This document shows positions 57,180 through 64,000 of a stretch of DNA of 64,000 bases, one piece after another. The position numbers and the translations under genes were made by a program. Under the pieces are notes generated by a model, which saw nothing but the letters and a program-made list of their open reading frames with translations, did not search any database and was not told where the DNA came from. The DNA comes from Massilia brevitalea (GTDB lineage Bacteria; Pseudomonadota; Gammaproteobacteria; Burkholderiales; Burkholderiaceae_D). Numbering within the stretch: the first letter of the stretch is position 1; the number at the start of each line of letters is the position of its first letter. The stretch is taken from assembly GCF_030711405.1 (NCBI RefSeq), contig NZ_JAULSI010000030.1:1-64000 (forward strand), given 5' to 3'.

Positions 57180-59099
57180 ATGCAACAAATACAAGAATAC
57201 GGCGCCTGGCGCGCCGCCATTGCGCGTGCGCTGGATGCTTACCGGACCACGCTGCAAGCCCTGGAACTGGGCGACGCGGCGACGCTGGCGCGCGTTGGCC
57301 AGGCCCAGGCGCGGGTGCGCGACGACCGCCTGTCGGTGGCCTTTGTCGCCGAGTTCTCGCGCGGCAAATCCGAGCTGATCAACGCGATCTTCTTCGCCGA
57401 CTACGGCAAGCGCATCCTGCCCTCGGCCGCCGGCCGCACCACCATGTGCCCGACCGAGCTGCTGTACGACGCTGCCCTGCCGCCCTGCATCCGCCTGCTG
57501 CCGATCGCCACCCGCGCCAGCAATCTGTCGACCGCCGACTACCGCGAGGACCCGGCCGCCTGGACCGTGATCGCGCTCGACCTCGACGCCCCCGACAGCA
57601 TGAGCGCCGCCTTCCGCCAGGTGAGCCTGACGCGCCGCGTGCCCAGCGAGCAAGCCCAGGGCTACGGCCTGTACGACCCGCTCGACCCGGACCACGCCGA
57701 CGCCCTGGGGCCGGACGGCACGGTCGAGATCTCGCAGTGGCGCCACGCCATCATCAACCTGCCGCACCCGCTGCTCAAGCAGGGCCTCGTGATCCTCGAC
57801 ACGCCGGGCCTGAACGCGATCGGCACCGAGCCGGAACTGACGCTGAACCTGATCCCGAACGCGCATGCGGTGCTGTTCGTGCTGGCCGCCGAGACCGGCG
57901 TTACGCGCAGCGACATCGACGTCTGGCGCACCCACATCGGCGCCGGCCCGGGGCGCCTGGTGGTGCTGAACAAGATCGACGCCATGTGGGACCCGCTGAA
58001 GGACGACGCCGGCAACGAGGCAGAAATTACGCGCCAGCAGCACGGCGTGGCCCAGCAGCTCGGGCTCGACATCGGCCAGGTGTTCCCGGTATCGGCCCAG
58101 CAGGCGCTGGTCGGGCGCATCCACGGCGACATGGACCTGTTCGAGCGCAGCCGCGTTGGCGCGCTGGAAGCGGCCCTGCTGCACAGCCTGATCCCGCAAA
58201 AGAAAACGATTCTGGCGCGCCAGCTGCGCGACGACCTGGCCACACTCGAAACCGCCCTCGGCGCGGCACTCGGCGCACGCACGCGCGACCTGGTCGAGCA
58301 GCTGCAGGAACTGAAAAGCCTGCGCGGCAAGAACCAGGCCGTGCTGGCGCTGATGATGCGCCGCATCGAGGCCGAGCGGAAGGACTTCGACGCCGGCCTC
58401 ATGCGCCTGCAGGAAGCGCGCACGCGCTTTGCTGCCCTCTCGACCCAGCTCTATACCCTGCTGGGCGTGGACGGCGTGGCGCGCCAGGCCGAAAGCGTGC
58501 GCCTGGCGCTGCAGGCGGCGCGCTTCGCCACCGGCATGCGTGCGCCGGTGCGGGCCTTCTTCGACGAAGCGCGCGCGGCGCTCGACGCCTCGGAAGCCAA
58601 GGTCGGCGAGATCGCCGCCACCACCGAAGCCATGGTGCGCAGCTTCGCGGCCGAACACGGCCTGACGCTGTCGCCGCCGCCTTCGCTGACCCTGGCGCGC
58701 TACCGCGAGGAGATCGACGCCATCGAAGCGCTCTACCTGAAGCAGTTCGGCACCGCGACCCTGCTCATGACCAGCCGCGCGACGCTGATGGAGCGCTTCT
58801 TCGACTCCATCGCCTCGCGCGTGCGGCGCGTGTTCCGCGCCGCGAATGCCGACGTCGAGGCCTGGCTGAAGGTGATCATGGCGCCGCTCGAAACCCAGAT
58901 CCGCCAGCACAAGGAACAGCTGCGCCACCGCCTGGCCTCGATCCAGCGCATCCACGACGCCACCGACAGCCTGGAGCAGAAGATCGCGGCTTTCGAGGCA
59001 CGCCAGGGCGAGCTGGAACGCCAGCGCCGCCAGGTGCAGGACCTGGGCGCGGCCGTGTGCACGGCGCTCGACGAGCCGGCACTGCTGGAGGCGGCGTAA
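57180..59099 (+). CDS. Dynamin-family GTPase
   Basis: The 639-residue protein has P-loop FSRGKSE (near residue 60), LDTPGLNAIG (G3) and LNKIDAMWD (G4), the layout of dynamin-like proteins, followed by long helical coiled-coil regions. Such proteins remodel or tether membranes. It lacks an obvious transmembrane paddle; an amphipathic segment may bind lipid. It lies between mutM and mutY and overlaps mutY by one base. The functional link to DNA repair is only inferred from position. Confidence 0.85.
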   Translation: MQQIQEYGAWRAAIARALDAYRTTLQALELGDAATLARVGQAQARVRDDRLSVAFVAEFSRGKSELINAIFFADYGKRILPSAAGRTTMCPTELLYDAALPPCIRLLPIATRASNLSTADYREDPAAWTVIALDLDAPDSMSAAFRQVSLTRRVPSEQAQGYGLYDPLDPDHADALGPDGTVEISQWRHAIINLPHPLLKQGLVILDTPGLNAIGTEPELTLNLIPNAHAVLFVLAAETGVTRSDIDVWRTHIGAGPGRLVVLNKIDAMWDPLKDDAGNEAEITRQQHGVAQQLGLDIGQVFPVSAQQALVGRIHGDMDLFERSRVGALEAALLHSLIPQKKTILARQLRDDLATLETALGAALGARTRDLVEQLQELKSLRGKNQAVLALMMRRIEAERKDFDAGLMRLQEARTRFAALSTQLYTLLGVDGVARQAESVRLALQAARFATGMRAPVRAFFDEARAALDASEAKVGEIAATTEAMVRSFAAEHGLTLSPPPSLTLARYREEIDAIEALYLKQFGTATLLMTSRATLMERFFDSIASRVRRVFRAANADVEAWLKVIMAPLETQIRQHKEQLRHRLASIQRIHDATDSLEQKIAAFEARQGELERQRRQVQDLGAAVCTALDEPALLEAA

Positions 59100-60220
59100 T
59101 GCGTGTAAAGGAATTTTCCCAGTTCGATACGCTGGCCGACCCGACGTTCTCGGAAGCGGTCATCACCTGGCAGCGCGCGCACGGACGCCATACCCTGCCC
59201 TGGCAGAACACGCGCGACGCCTACCGCGTGTGGCTGTCGGAGATCATGCTGCAGCAGACGCAAGTGGCCGCAGTGCTCGGCTATTACGCGCGCTTCCTGG
59301 AGCGTTTTCCGACGGTGCAGGATTTGGCCTCAGCGCCGGTCGAGGACGTGATGGCCTGTTGGAGCGGCCTCGGTTACTACACCCGCGCACGCAACCTGCA
59401 CGCCTGCGCGCGGCGCGTGGTGGCTGAATATGGCGGCGTGTTTCCGAGCGATCCTTTGCTGCTGGCGGACTTGCCGGGGATCGGGCGCTCCACCGCTGCG
59501 GCGATCACGGCGTTCTCGAACGGCACCCGCTCGGCGATCCTGGACGGGAACGTGAAGCGCGTGTTTGCGCGCGTGTTCGGGGTCGAGCAGTATCCGGGCG
59601 AGAAACGGGTCGAGGAAGCGCTGTGGCGGCGTGCGGATGCGTTGCTGCCTCTTGATGGAATCGAGGCCTACACGCAGGGGCTGATGGATTTGGGGGCGAC
59701 GCTGTGCACGCGCTCCCGGCCTGACTGTGGGCGTTGTCCGCTGCAGGCGCGCTGCGTGGCGTATGCCACCGGACGCACGGCGGAGCTGCCGGTGCGCAAG
59801 CCGAAAAAGACGTCGCCAGAGAAAAGGGCGGATCTGCTGGTGGTCGTGTTCGATGGCGAGGTGCTGCTCGAGCAGCGGCCGGGGAGCGGGATCTGGGGCG
59901 GGTTGTTGTCGCTGCCCGAGGTCGAGGGGCATGTGGCGCTGGGGGATGCGATGCCCGCTTCGTTTGCGCCTTCGTCGTCCGTGATGGCGGGTGCGCTGGC
60001 GCGGTTTGGCGAGCTCGACGAGGTGCAGGCGCTGCTGCCGCTGGTGCATGTGTTCACGCATTACAAGCTGCATATTTTCCCGCACAAGGTGACGCCGCTT
60101 GCGCGGCCTGCGGCGCCGGCGGGGTTTGTGTGGTGGAAGCTGGCGGCGGTCGAGGAGGCGGCGTTGCCGGCGCCGGTGAAGAAGCTGTTGCTGGAGTTGG
60201 GGCGGCCCAGCCTGTTCTGA
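59099..60220 (+). CDS. mutY: A/G-specific adenine glycosylase
   Basis: The 373-residue enzyme has the HhH motif LPGIGRSTAAAI, the catalytic region with Asp following it, and the iron-sulfur loop with four Cys (CTRSRPDCGRCPLQARC). A C-terminal NUDIX-like domain recognises 8-oxoguanine. It removes adenine mispaired with 8-oxoguanine. Its ATG overlaps the GTPase TAA by one base. Confidence 0.97.
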   Translation: MRVKEFSQFDTLADPTFSEAVITWQRAHGRHTLPWQNTRDAYRVWLSEIMLQQTQVAAVLGYYARFLERFPTVQDLASAPVEDVMACWSGLGYYTRARNLHACARRVVAEYGGVFPSDPLLLADLPGIGRSTAAAITAFSNGTRSAILDGNVKRVFARVFGVEQYPGEKRVEEALWRRADALLPLDGIEAYTQGLMDLGATLCTRSRPDCGRCPLQARCVAYATGRTAELPVRKPKKTSPEKRADLLVVVFDGEVLLEQRPGSGIWGGLLSLPEVEGHVALGDAMPASFAPSSSVMAGALARFGELDEVQALLPLVHVFTHYKLHIFPHKVTPLARPAAPAGFVWWKLAAVEEAALPAPVKKLLLELGRPSLF

Positions 60221-60223
60221 TTC

Positions 60224-60247
60224 GTAGGGTAGGTACTCGTACCCACC
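60224..60247 (+). repeat. Short palindromic repeat variant between mutY and dgt (left)
   Basis: GTAGGGTAGGTACTCGTACCCACC is an imperfect palindrome and an inverted partner of 60289-60312. It has GTAC where other copies have GCAC. Confidence 0.7.
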
Positions 60248-60288
60248 TTCTACGTGCGCCTACCGCGTGTGTGTTTTATCATCGTCAT

Positions 60289-60312
60289 GGTGGGTACGAG
60301 TACCCACCCTAC
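60289..60312 (+). repeat. Short palindromic repeat variant supplying the dgt stop codon
   Basis: GGTGGGTACGAGTACCCACCCTAC contains the complement of the TAG stop of dgt at 60309-60311, repeating the pattern seen at the diguanylate cyclase gene. Confidence 0.7.
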
Positions 60313-61448
60313 AGCGTATCGAGCGAAAAGATCCGCCGGTGCTCGCGGATCGCATACCGGTCCGTCATGCCCGCAATGTAATCCGCAATCTTGCGCGCCT
60401 GCTTGAAGGTATCGCCCGCGGCCACCTGGTAATCCGGCGGCAGCAGCACCGGGTCCGTCATGAAGGCGTCGAACAATTCGCGCACGATGCGGCTTGCCTT
60501 CACACGCATGCGGTTCACCTGGAAGTGCCGGTACAAATTCGCATACAGGAAGCGCTTCAGCGCCGTGGTTTCAAGACGCATCGCGTCCGAGAAGCGGATC
60601 AGCGGCGGCGCCTTGCGCACGTCCTCGATGTCGCGCGGCGCCGCCTCAGCCAGGCGCGCCGCCGAGGTCTCGACCAGGTCGGCCGTCATCGCCGTGATCA
60701 TCAGGCGGATCGTCTCGTACAGCGCGCGCCGCCCCGGCAGGCCCGGGTACTGCGCCTCCACCGCGTGGCGGTGGCGCGCGAACAGGTCCACTTCTTCCAT
60801 CTGCGCCATCGTCAGCAGCCCGGAACGCAGGCCGTCGTCGATGTCGTGGTTGTTGTAGGCGATTTCGTCGGCCAGGTTGGTCAGCTGCGCTTCCAGGCTG
60901 GGCTGGGTCTTGTCGATGAAGCGCTGGCCGAGTTCGCCCAGCTGGCGTGCGTTGTTCAGCGAGCAGTGCTTCAGGATGCCTTCGCGCGTTTCGAACGTCA
61001 GGTTCAGGCCGTCGAAGGCGCCGTAGTGCTCTTCGAGGTGGTCGACCACGCGCAGGCTCTGCAAATTGTGCTCGAAGCCGCCGTAATCCTTCATGCAGTC
61101 GTTCAGCACGTCCTGGCCCACGTGGCCGAAGGGCGTGTGGCCGAGGTCGTGCGCCAGCGCCGTGGCTTCGACCAGGTCTTCGTTCAGGCGCAGGCTGCGC
61201 GCCAGGGTGCGGCCGATCTGCGCCACCTCGATCGAGTGCGTCAGACGCGTGCGGAACAGGTCTCCCTCGTGGTTCAGGAAGACCTGGGTCTTGTACTCCA
61301 GGCGCCGGAACGCGGTGGAGTGGATGATGCGGTCGCGGTCGCGCTGGAACTCGCTGCGCGAACCGGGCGCCGGTTCGTCGAACTTGCGTCCGCGCGACTG
61401 CGAGGAGTGCGCGGCGTAAGGGGCCAGGTTGCAGTCGAAGTCGATCAT
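60309..61448 (-). CDS. dgt: Deoxyguanosinetriphosphate triphosphohydrolase-like HD protein
   Basis: The 379-residue protein has the HD signature RLTHSIEV and [11 protein letters not shown], with Asp/His metal ligands, and a [12 protein letters not shown] segment typical of dGTPases. It splits dNTPs to nucleoside and triphosphate. The size fits the type-2 dGTPase-like group of non-enterics rather than E. coli Dgt (about 505). It lies four bases after aroKB's end region in the same direction. Confidence 0.9.
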   Translation of the reverse strand: MIDFDCNLAPYAAHSSQSRGRKFDEPAPGSRSEFQRDRDRIIHSTAFRRLEYKTQVFLNHEGDLFRTRLTHSIEVAQIGRTLARSLRLNEDLVEATALAHDLGHTPFGHVGQDVLNDCMKDYGGFEHNLQSLRVVDHLEEHYGAFDGLNLTFETREGILKHCSLNNARQLGELGQRFIDKTQPSLEAQLTNLADEIAYNNHDIDDGLRSGLLTMAQMEEVDLFARHRHAVEAQYPGLPGRRALYETIRLMITAMTADLVETSAARLAEAAPRDIEDVRKAPPLIRFSDAMRLETTALKRFLYANLYRHFQVNRMRVKASRIVRELFDAFMTDPVLLPPDYQVAAGDTFKQARKIADYIAGMTDRYAIREHRRIFSLDTL

Positions 61449-61458
61449 GCGCGCCTCC

Positions 61459-63138
61459 TTATCGCTGCTCGTCTTGCACGATGCCGGCTGCCAGCGTGGC
61501 CTGCAGCAGGTCCTGCGGCACGCTCGCGATGCTCGGGCTGCCCAGGGGCTTGAGCAGGATGAACTTGATCGCCCCGCCCTCGTTCTTCTTGTCGACTTCC
61601 ATCAGCTCGATCCAGCGCGCTTGTCCCAGGTCCGGCGCCACGACCGGCAGGCCGGCCGCCGCCACCAGTGCGCGCAGGCGCGCGCAGCTGGCGTCGTCGA
61701 TCAGGCCCAGGCGGCGCGACAAATCGGCCGCCATCACCATGCCGCAGCCGACCGCTTCGCCGTGCAGCCATGCGCCGTAGCCGAGGCCGGCCTCGATCGC
61801 GTGGCCGAAGGTATGGCCGAAGTTCAGCACCGCGCGCAGGCCGCCTTCGCGTTCGTCCTTGCGCACCACGTCGGCCTTGATTTCGCAGGAACGGGCAATG
61901 GCATGCGCCAGCGCGTCCGGCTCGCGCGCCACCAGGCGTGCGATGTTCGCTTCGATCCAGTCGAAGAATTCGCCGTCCAGGATGGCGCCGTGCTTGATCA
62001 CTTCGGCCAGGCCGGCCGCCAGCTCGCGCGGCGGCAGCGTGTCCAGGGTAGCGGTATCGGCCAGCACCGCGCGCGGCTGGTAGAAGGCGCCGATCATGTT
62101 CTTGCCGAGCGGGTGGTTGATGCCGGTCTTGCCGCCCACCGAGGAATCGACCTGGGCCAGCAGCGTGGTCGGGATCTGCACAAACGGCACGCCGCGCATG
62201 TAGCTGGCCGCCGCGAAGCCGGTCAGGTCGCCGATCACGCCGCCGCCCAGCGCCACCAGGGTGGTCTTGCGGTCGCACTTGTTGGCCAGCAGGGCGTCGA
62301 AGATGGCCATCAGCGAGCCCCATCCCTTGTGTTCCTCGCCGTCGGGCAGGACGATCTCGACGACCTCCTTGCCGGCCGCGCGCAGCGGCGCCGCCACCCC
62401 CTCGAGATAGAGCGGGGCCACGGTGGTGTTGGTGACGATGGCCGCCTTGTTGCCGCCGACATGGCGCACGAGCGCCGCCGGATCGGCCAGCAGGCCGGGG
62501 CCGATCGAGATGGGGTAGCTGCGATCGCCGAGGTCGACGTTCAGGGTAAGTTGTGTTGCGTTGTGTTCCGGGTGGGTCATCGATGCCGCCTTCGCGCGCC
62601 GGGCGCGCCCGGCTTCGAGCGCGTCCAGCTGTTCTAGGATAGTCTGGGCCATCGATTGTACGTTAGGACGGCCGGTATCGATGACGAGGTGCGCGATCTC
62701 GCGGTACAGCGGCTCGCGCTGGGCCAGCAATTGCTCGAGCTTGCGGCGCGGGTCGGCCGTCTGCAGCAGCGGACGGTTCTTGTCGTGCGCGGTGCGCTGC
62801 AGGATGCTGCCGATGCTGGCGCGCAGGTAGACCACGGTGCCGCGCTCGGCCAGCAGCGCGCGGCTGGCGGGGTCGAGGATGGCGCCGCCGCCGGTGGCCA
62901 GCACGATGCCGTCCTGGGCGGTGAGCTCGCGGATCATCTCGGCCTCGCGCCGGCGGAAGCTGCCCTCGCCCTCGATCTCGAAGATCCACGGGATCGAGGC
63001 GCCGGTGCGCGCCTCGATCGCATGGTCGGAATCGACGAAGCGCTTGCCCAGCCGGCGCGCAAGCAGCCGGCCGATGGTGGTCTTGCCGGACCCCATCAGG
63101 CCGACCAGGAAGATGTTGTTACTGTACGCCTCGGGCAC
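61459..63138 (-). CDS. aroKB: Bifunctional shikimate kinase / 3-dehydroquinate synthase fusion
   Basis: One uninterrupted frame joins an AroK domain (P-loop [11 protein letters not shown] near residue 21, DSDHAIE, GGGAIL) to a full AroB domain ([31 protein letters not shown]). The join reads [21 protein letters not shown], and an internal ATG could also start AroB alone. The GTG at 63138 is the best N-terminus for AroK. AroK makes shikimate-3-P and AroB closes the first ring. Elsewhere aroK and aroB are adjacent genes, so this is a fusion of neighbours or a lost stop. Confidence 0.92.
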   Translation of the reverse strand: MPEAYSNNIFLVGLMGSGKTTIGRLLARRLGKRFVDSDHAIEARTGASIPWIFEIEGEGSFRRREAEMIRELTAQDGIVLATGGGAILDPASRALLAERGTVVYLRASIGSILQRTAHDKNRPLLQTADPRRKLEQLLAQREPLYREIAHLVIDTGRPNVQSMAQTILEQLDALEAGRARRAKAASMTHPEHNATQLTLNVDLGDRSYPISIGPGLLADPAALVRHVGGNKAAIVTNTTVAPLYLEGVAAPLRAAGKEVVEIVLPDGEEHKGWGSLMAIFDALLANKCDRKTTLVALGGGVIGDLTGFAAASYMRGVPFVQIPTTLLAQVDSSVGGKTGINHPLGKNMIGAFYQPRAVLADTATLDTLPPRELAAGLAEVIKHGAILDGEFFDWIEANIARLVAREPDALAHAIARSCEIKADVVRKDEREGGLRAVLNFGHTFGHAIEAGLGYGAWLHGEAVGCGMVMAADLSRRLGLIDDASCARLRALVAAAGLPVVAPDLGQARWIELMEVDKKNEGGAIKFILLKPLGSPSIASVPQDLLQATLAAGIVQDEQR

Positions 63139-63155
63139 GATAGTGGGCTCGCCTA

Positions 63156-63191
63156 AAAAGACAAACGGCCAGTTCAAGCCTGGCCGTTTGT
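63156..63191 (-). terminator. Terminator after the Ig-like protein gene
   Basis: ACAAACGGCCAG (63161-63172) and CTGGCCGTTTGT (63180-63191) form a perfect 12-bp stem with a seven-base loop. On the minus strand it is followed by CTTTTTAGG, between the stop at 63221 and aroKB. Confidence 0.85.
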
Positions 63192-63220
63192 TGTTACGGT
63201 CACCCGCTGCGGTTACCCGC

Positions 63221-64000
63221 TTATGGGCAGCTGAACGTCAGTTTAAACGGAATCGTGGTGACAACGTTACCTGGCGACGTCACGGTGACGTTGAAGGTGG
63301 CCGTTACCGGGGCCGTGCAGCTGGCCGCGTTCGGGTTCGAGATCGAGAACGTGTGGCTCGAACCCTGGGCCGGCGTGTCGCGTGTAATGCTGGTTCCCGT
63401 GATGTCGTCGCCCGCAGCGGTGTGCGGATAGATGTTCGGCACGGTCGCCGGCACGATGGCCGCGGACGCCGCGTTGACCGCGTTGCTCACTTCGATCCGG
63501 GTGCCAAACGGCAGCGGATTCAGGTTCTCGTCGTTCAGTTGCAGCACGAACACCTTCGAATCCGCCGCGCGCACGGTGCCGAGGTCGGTCACGCCGTTGC
63601 CCAGCGGGTTGCCGTTCATGTATACCTTGGTTGCGCCGGAACCGCCGAAGAACAGGCCGATCTTGCTGAAGATGGTGTTGGTGCCGTCGCTGCTGCTGGC
63701 GCAGACCGTCGCCAGGCCGGCGCGCGCACTGTCATCGCTGCGCAGGGCGCTGCTGCCGGTGTTGCAAGGCGTCGCCGGCTGGTTCTTCTCGTGGCTGCGC
63801 GGATCCTGGGTACGGAAGTCGACCGAGCAGCCGCCGTTGACGGTGCTGCAGCCGCCCTTGTCGGACGAGCCGATCGAGCCCATGTTGGTCTGGAACACGA
63901 CCGGGGTGCCGTCCGGGACCGGGTTGCCGAAGCTGTCGGCGATCATCACCTGCACGCGGGTGGCCGGACTGGTCGGGCTGCTGTCCTTGTTCAGGCCCTC
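63221..64000 (-). CDS. C-terminal part of an Ig-like (Big_1/invasin type) repeat protein
   Basis: The open frame continues past the window's right edge, so the start is missing. Sequences such as [29 protein letters not shown] are bacterial Ig-like domain type 1 repeats. A second domain ends in [11 protein letters not shown]. Several Cys residues are unusual for such adhesins. A surface or periplasmic location is inferred; the upstream part would tell whether it is an adhesin. Confidence 0.8.
   Translation of the reverse strand, partial: EGLNKDSSPTSPATRVQVMIADSFGNPVPDGTPVVFQTNMGSIGSSDKGGCSTVNGGCSVDFRTQDPRSHEKNQPATPCNTGSSALRSDDSARAGLATVCASSSDGTNTIFSKIGLFFGGSGATKVYMNGNPLGNGVTDLGTVRAADSKVFVLQLNDENLNPLPFGTRIEVSNAVNAASAAIVPATVPNIYPHTAAGDDITGTSITRDTPAQGSSHTFSISNPNAASCTAPVTATFNVTVTSPGNVVTTIPFKLTFSCP

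Noticed and set aside
1-64000. CRISPR arrays, rRNA genes or a replication origin
   Set aside because: No regularly spaced repeats with unique spacers, rRNA signature, or DnaA-box cluster was seen.

Overview
The window looks like a chromosomal segment of a high-GC betaproteobacterium, most likely in Burkholderiales and probably an Oxalobacteraceae (Massilia-like) species. The evidence is the pervasive GC-rich codon use and several typical housekeeping clusters: lolB-ispE-tRNA-Gln-prs-rplY-pth-ychF, kdsD-kdsC-lptC-lptA-lptB-rpoN-hpf, and ptsN-hprK-rapZ. The assignment rests on gene content and order only.

Region 1 (1-10920) is a dense plus-strand accessory run. Small hypothetical and membrane proteins are followed by a secreted beta-helix protein split across two frames. 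Next comes a 1525-residue Sec-signal RHS/YD-repeat protein whose C-terminal tip is compositionally unlike its core. It is followed by an overlapping 214-residue partner and five small exported proteins or lipoproteins, four of which share a Ca-binding-like D-L-[DN]-x-[DS]-G-x-C signature. This resembles a polymorphic-toxin locus with candidate immunity or accessory proteins, but no activity can be assigned from sequence.

Region 2 (11.1-36.7 kb) is mostly core genome. It holds a cold-shock protein, a DUF971-HIT-giant FAD/Fe-S oxidoreductase operon, a DedA-like membrane protein, ilvA, queF, ptsN-hprK-rapZ, an HIBYL-CoA hydrolase-like enzyme, the LPS transport/KDO/rpoN/hpf operon, a KefB-like antiporter, a diguanylate cyclase, a MOSC protein and a Tat-exported PhoX-type protein.

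Region 3 (about 37.7-47.3 kb) is a lower-GC defence island bounded by a 13-bp direct repeat that may be its attachment core. It carries a type IC restriction-modification operon in the order hsdM-hsdS-prrC-hsdR. The third gene is a PrrC-type tRNA anticodon nuclease that keeps the catalytic Arg-Glu-His triad. The arrangement matches the classic EcoprrI suicide system, in which the nuclease is held silent by the restriction enzyme and released when a phage disables it. The island also has a broken YaaA/DUF6884-like gene, an IS3-family element with a nonsense-mutated transposase, and a decayed tyrosine-integrase N-terminus.

Region 4 (47.4-64 kb) returns to core genes: ychF, a patatin-like lipase, pth, rplY, prs, tRNA-Gln, ispE, lolB, a TPR lipoprotein, mutM, a dynamin-like GTPase, mutY, dgt, a fused aroK-aroB gene and the end of an Ig-like-domain protein. 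Two related families of palindromic intergenic repeats are scattered through regions 2 and 4. Some copies abut a start codon or supply a stop codon.
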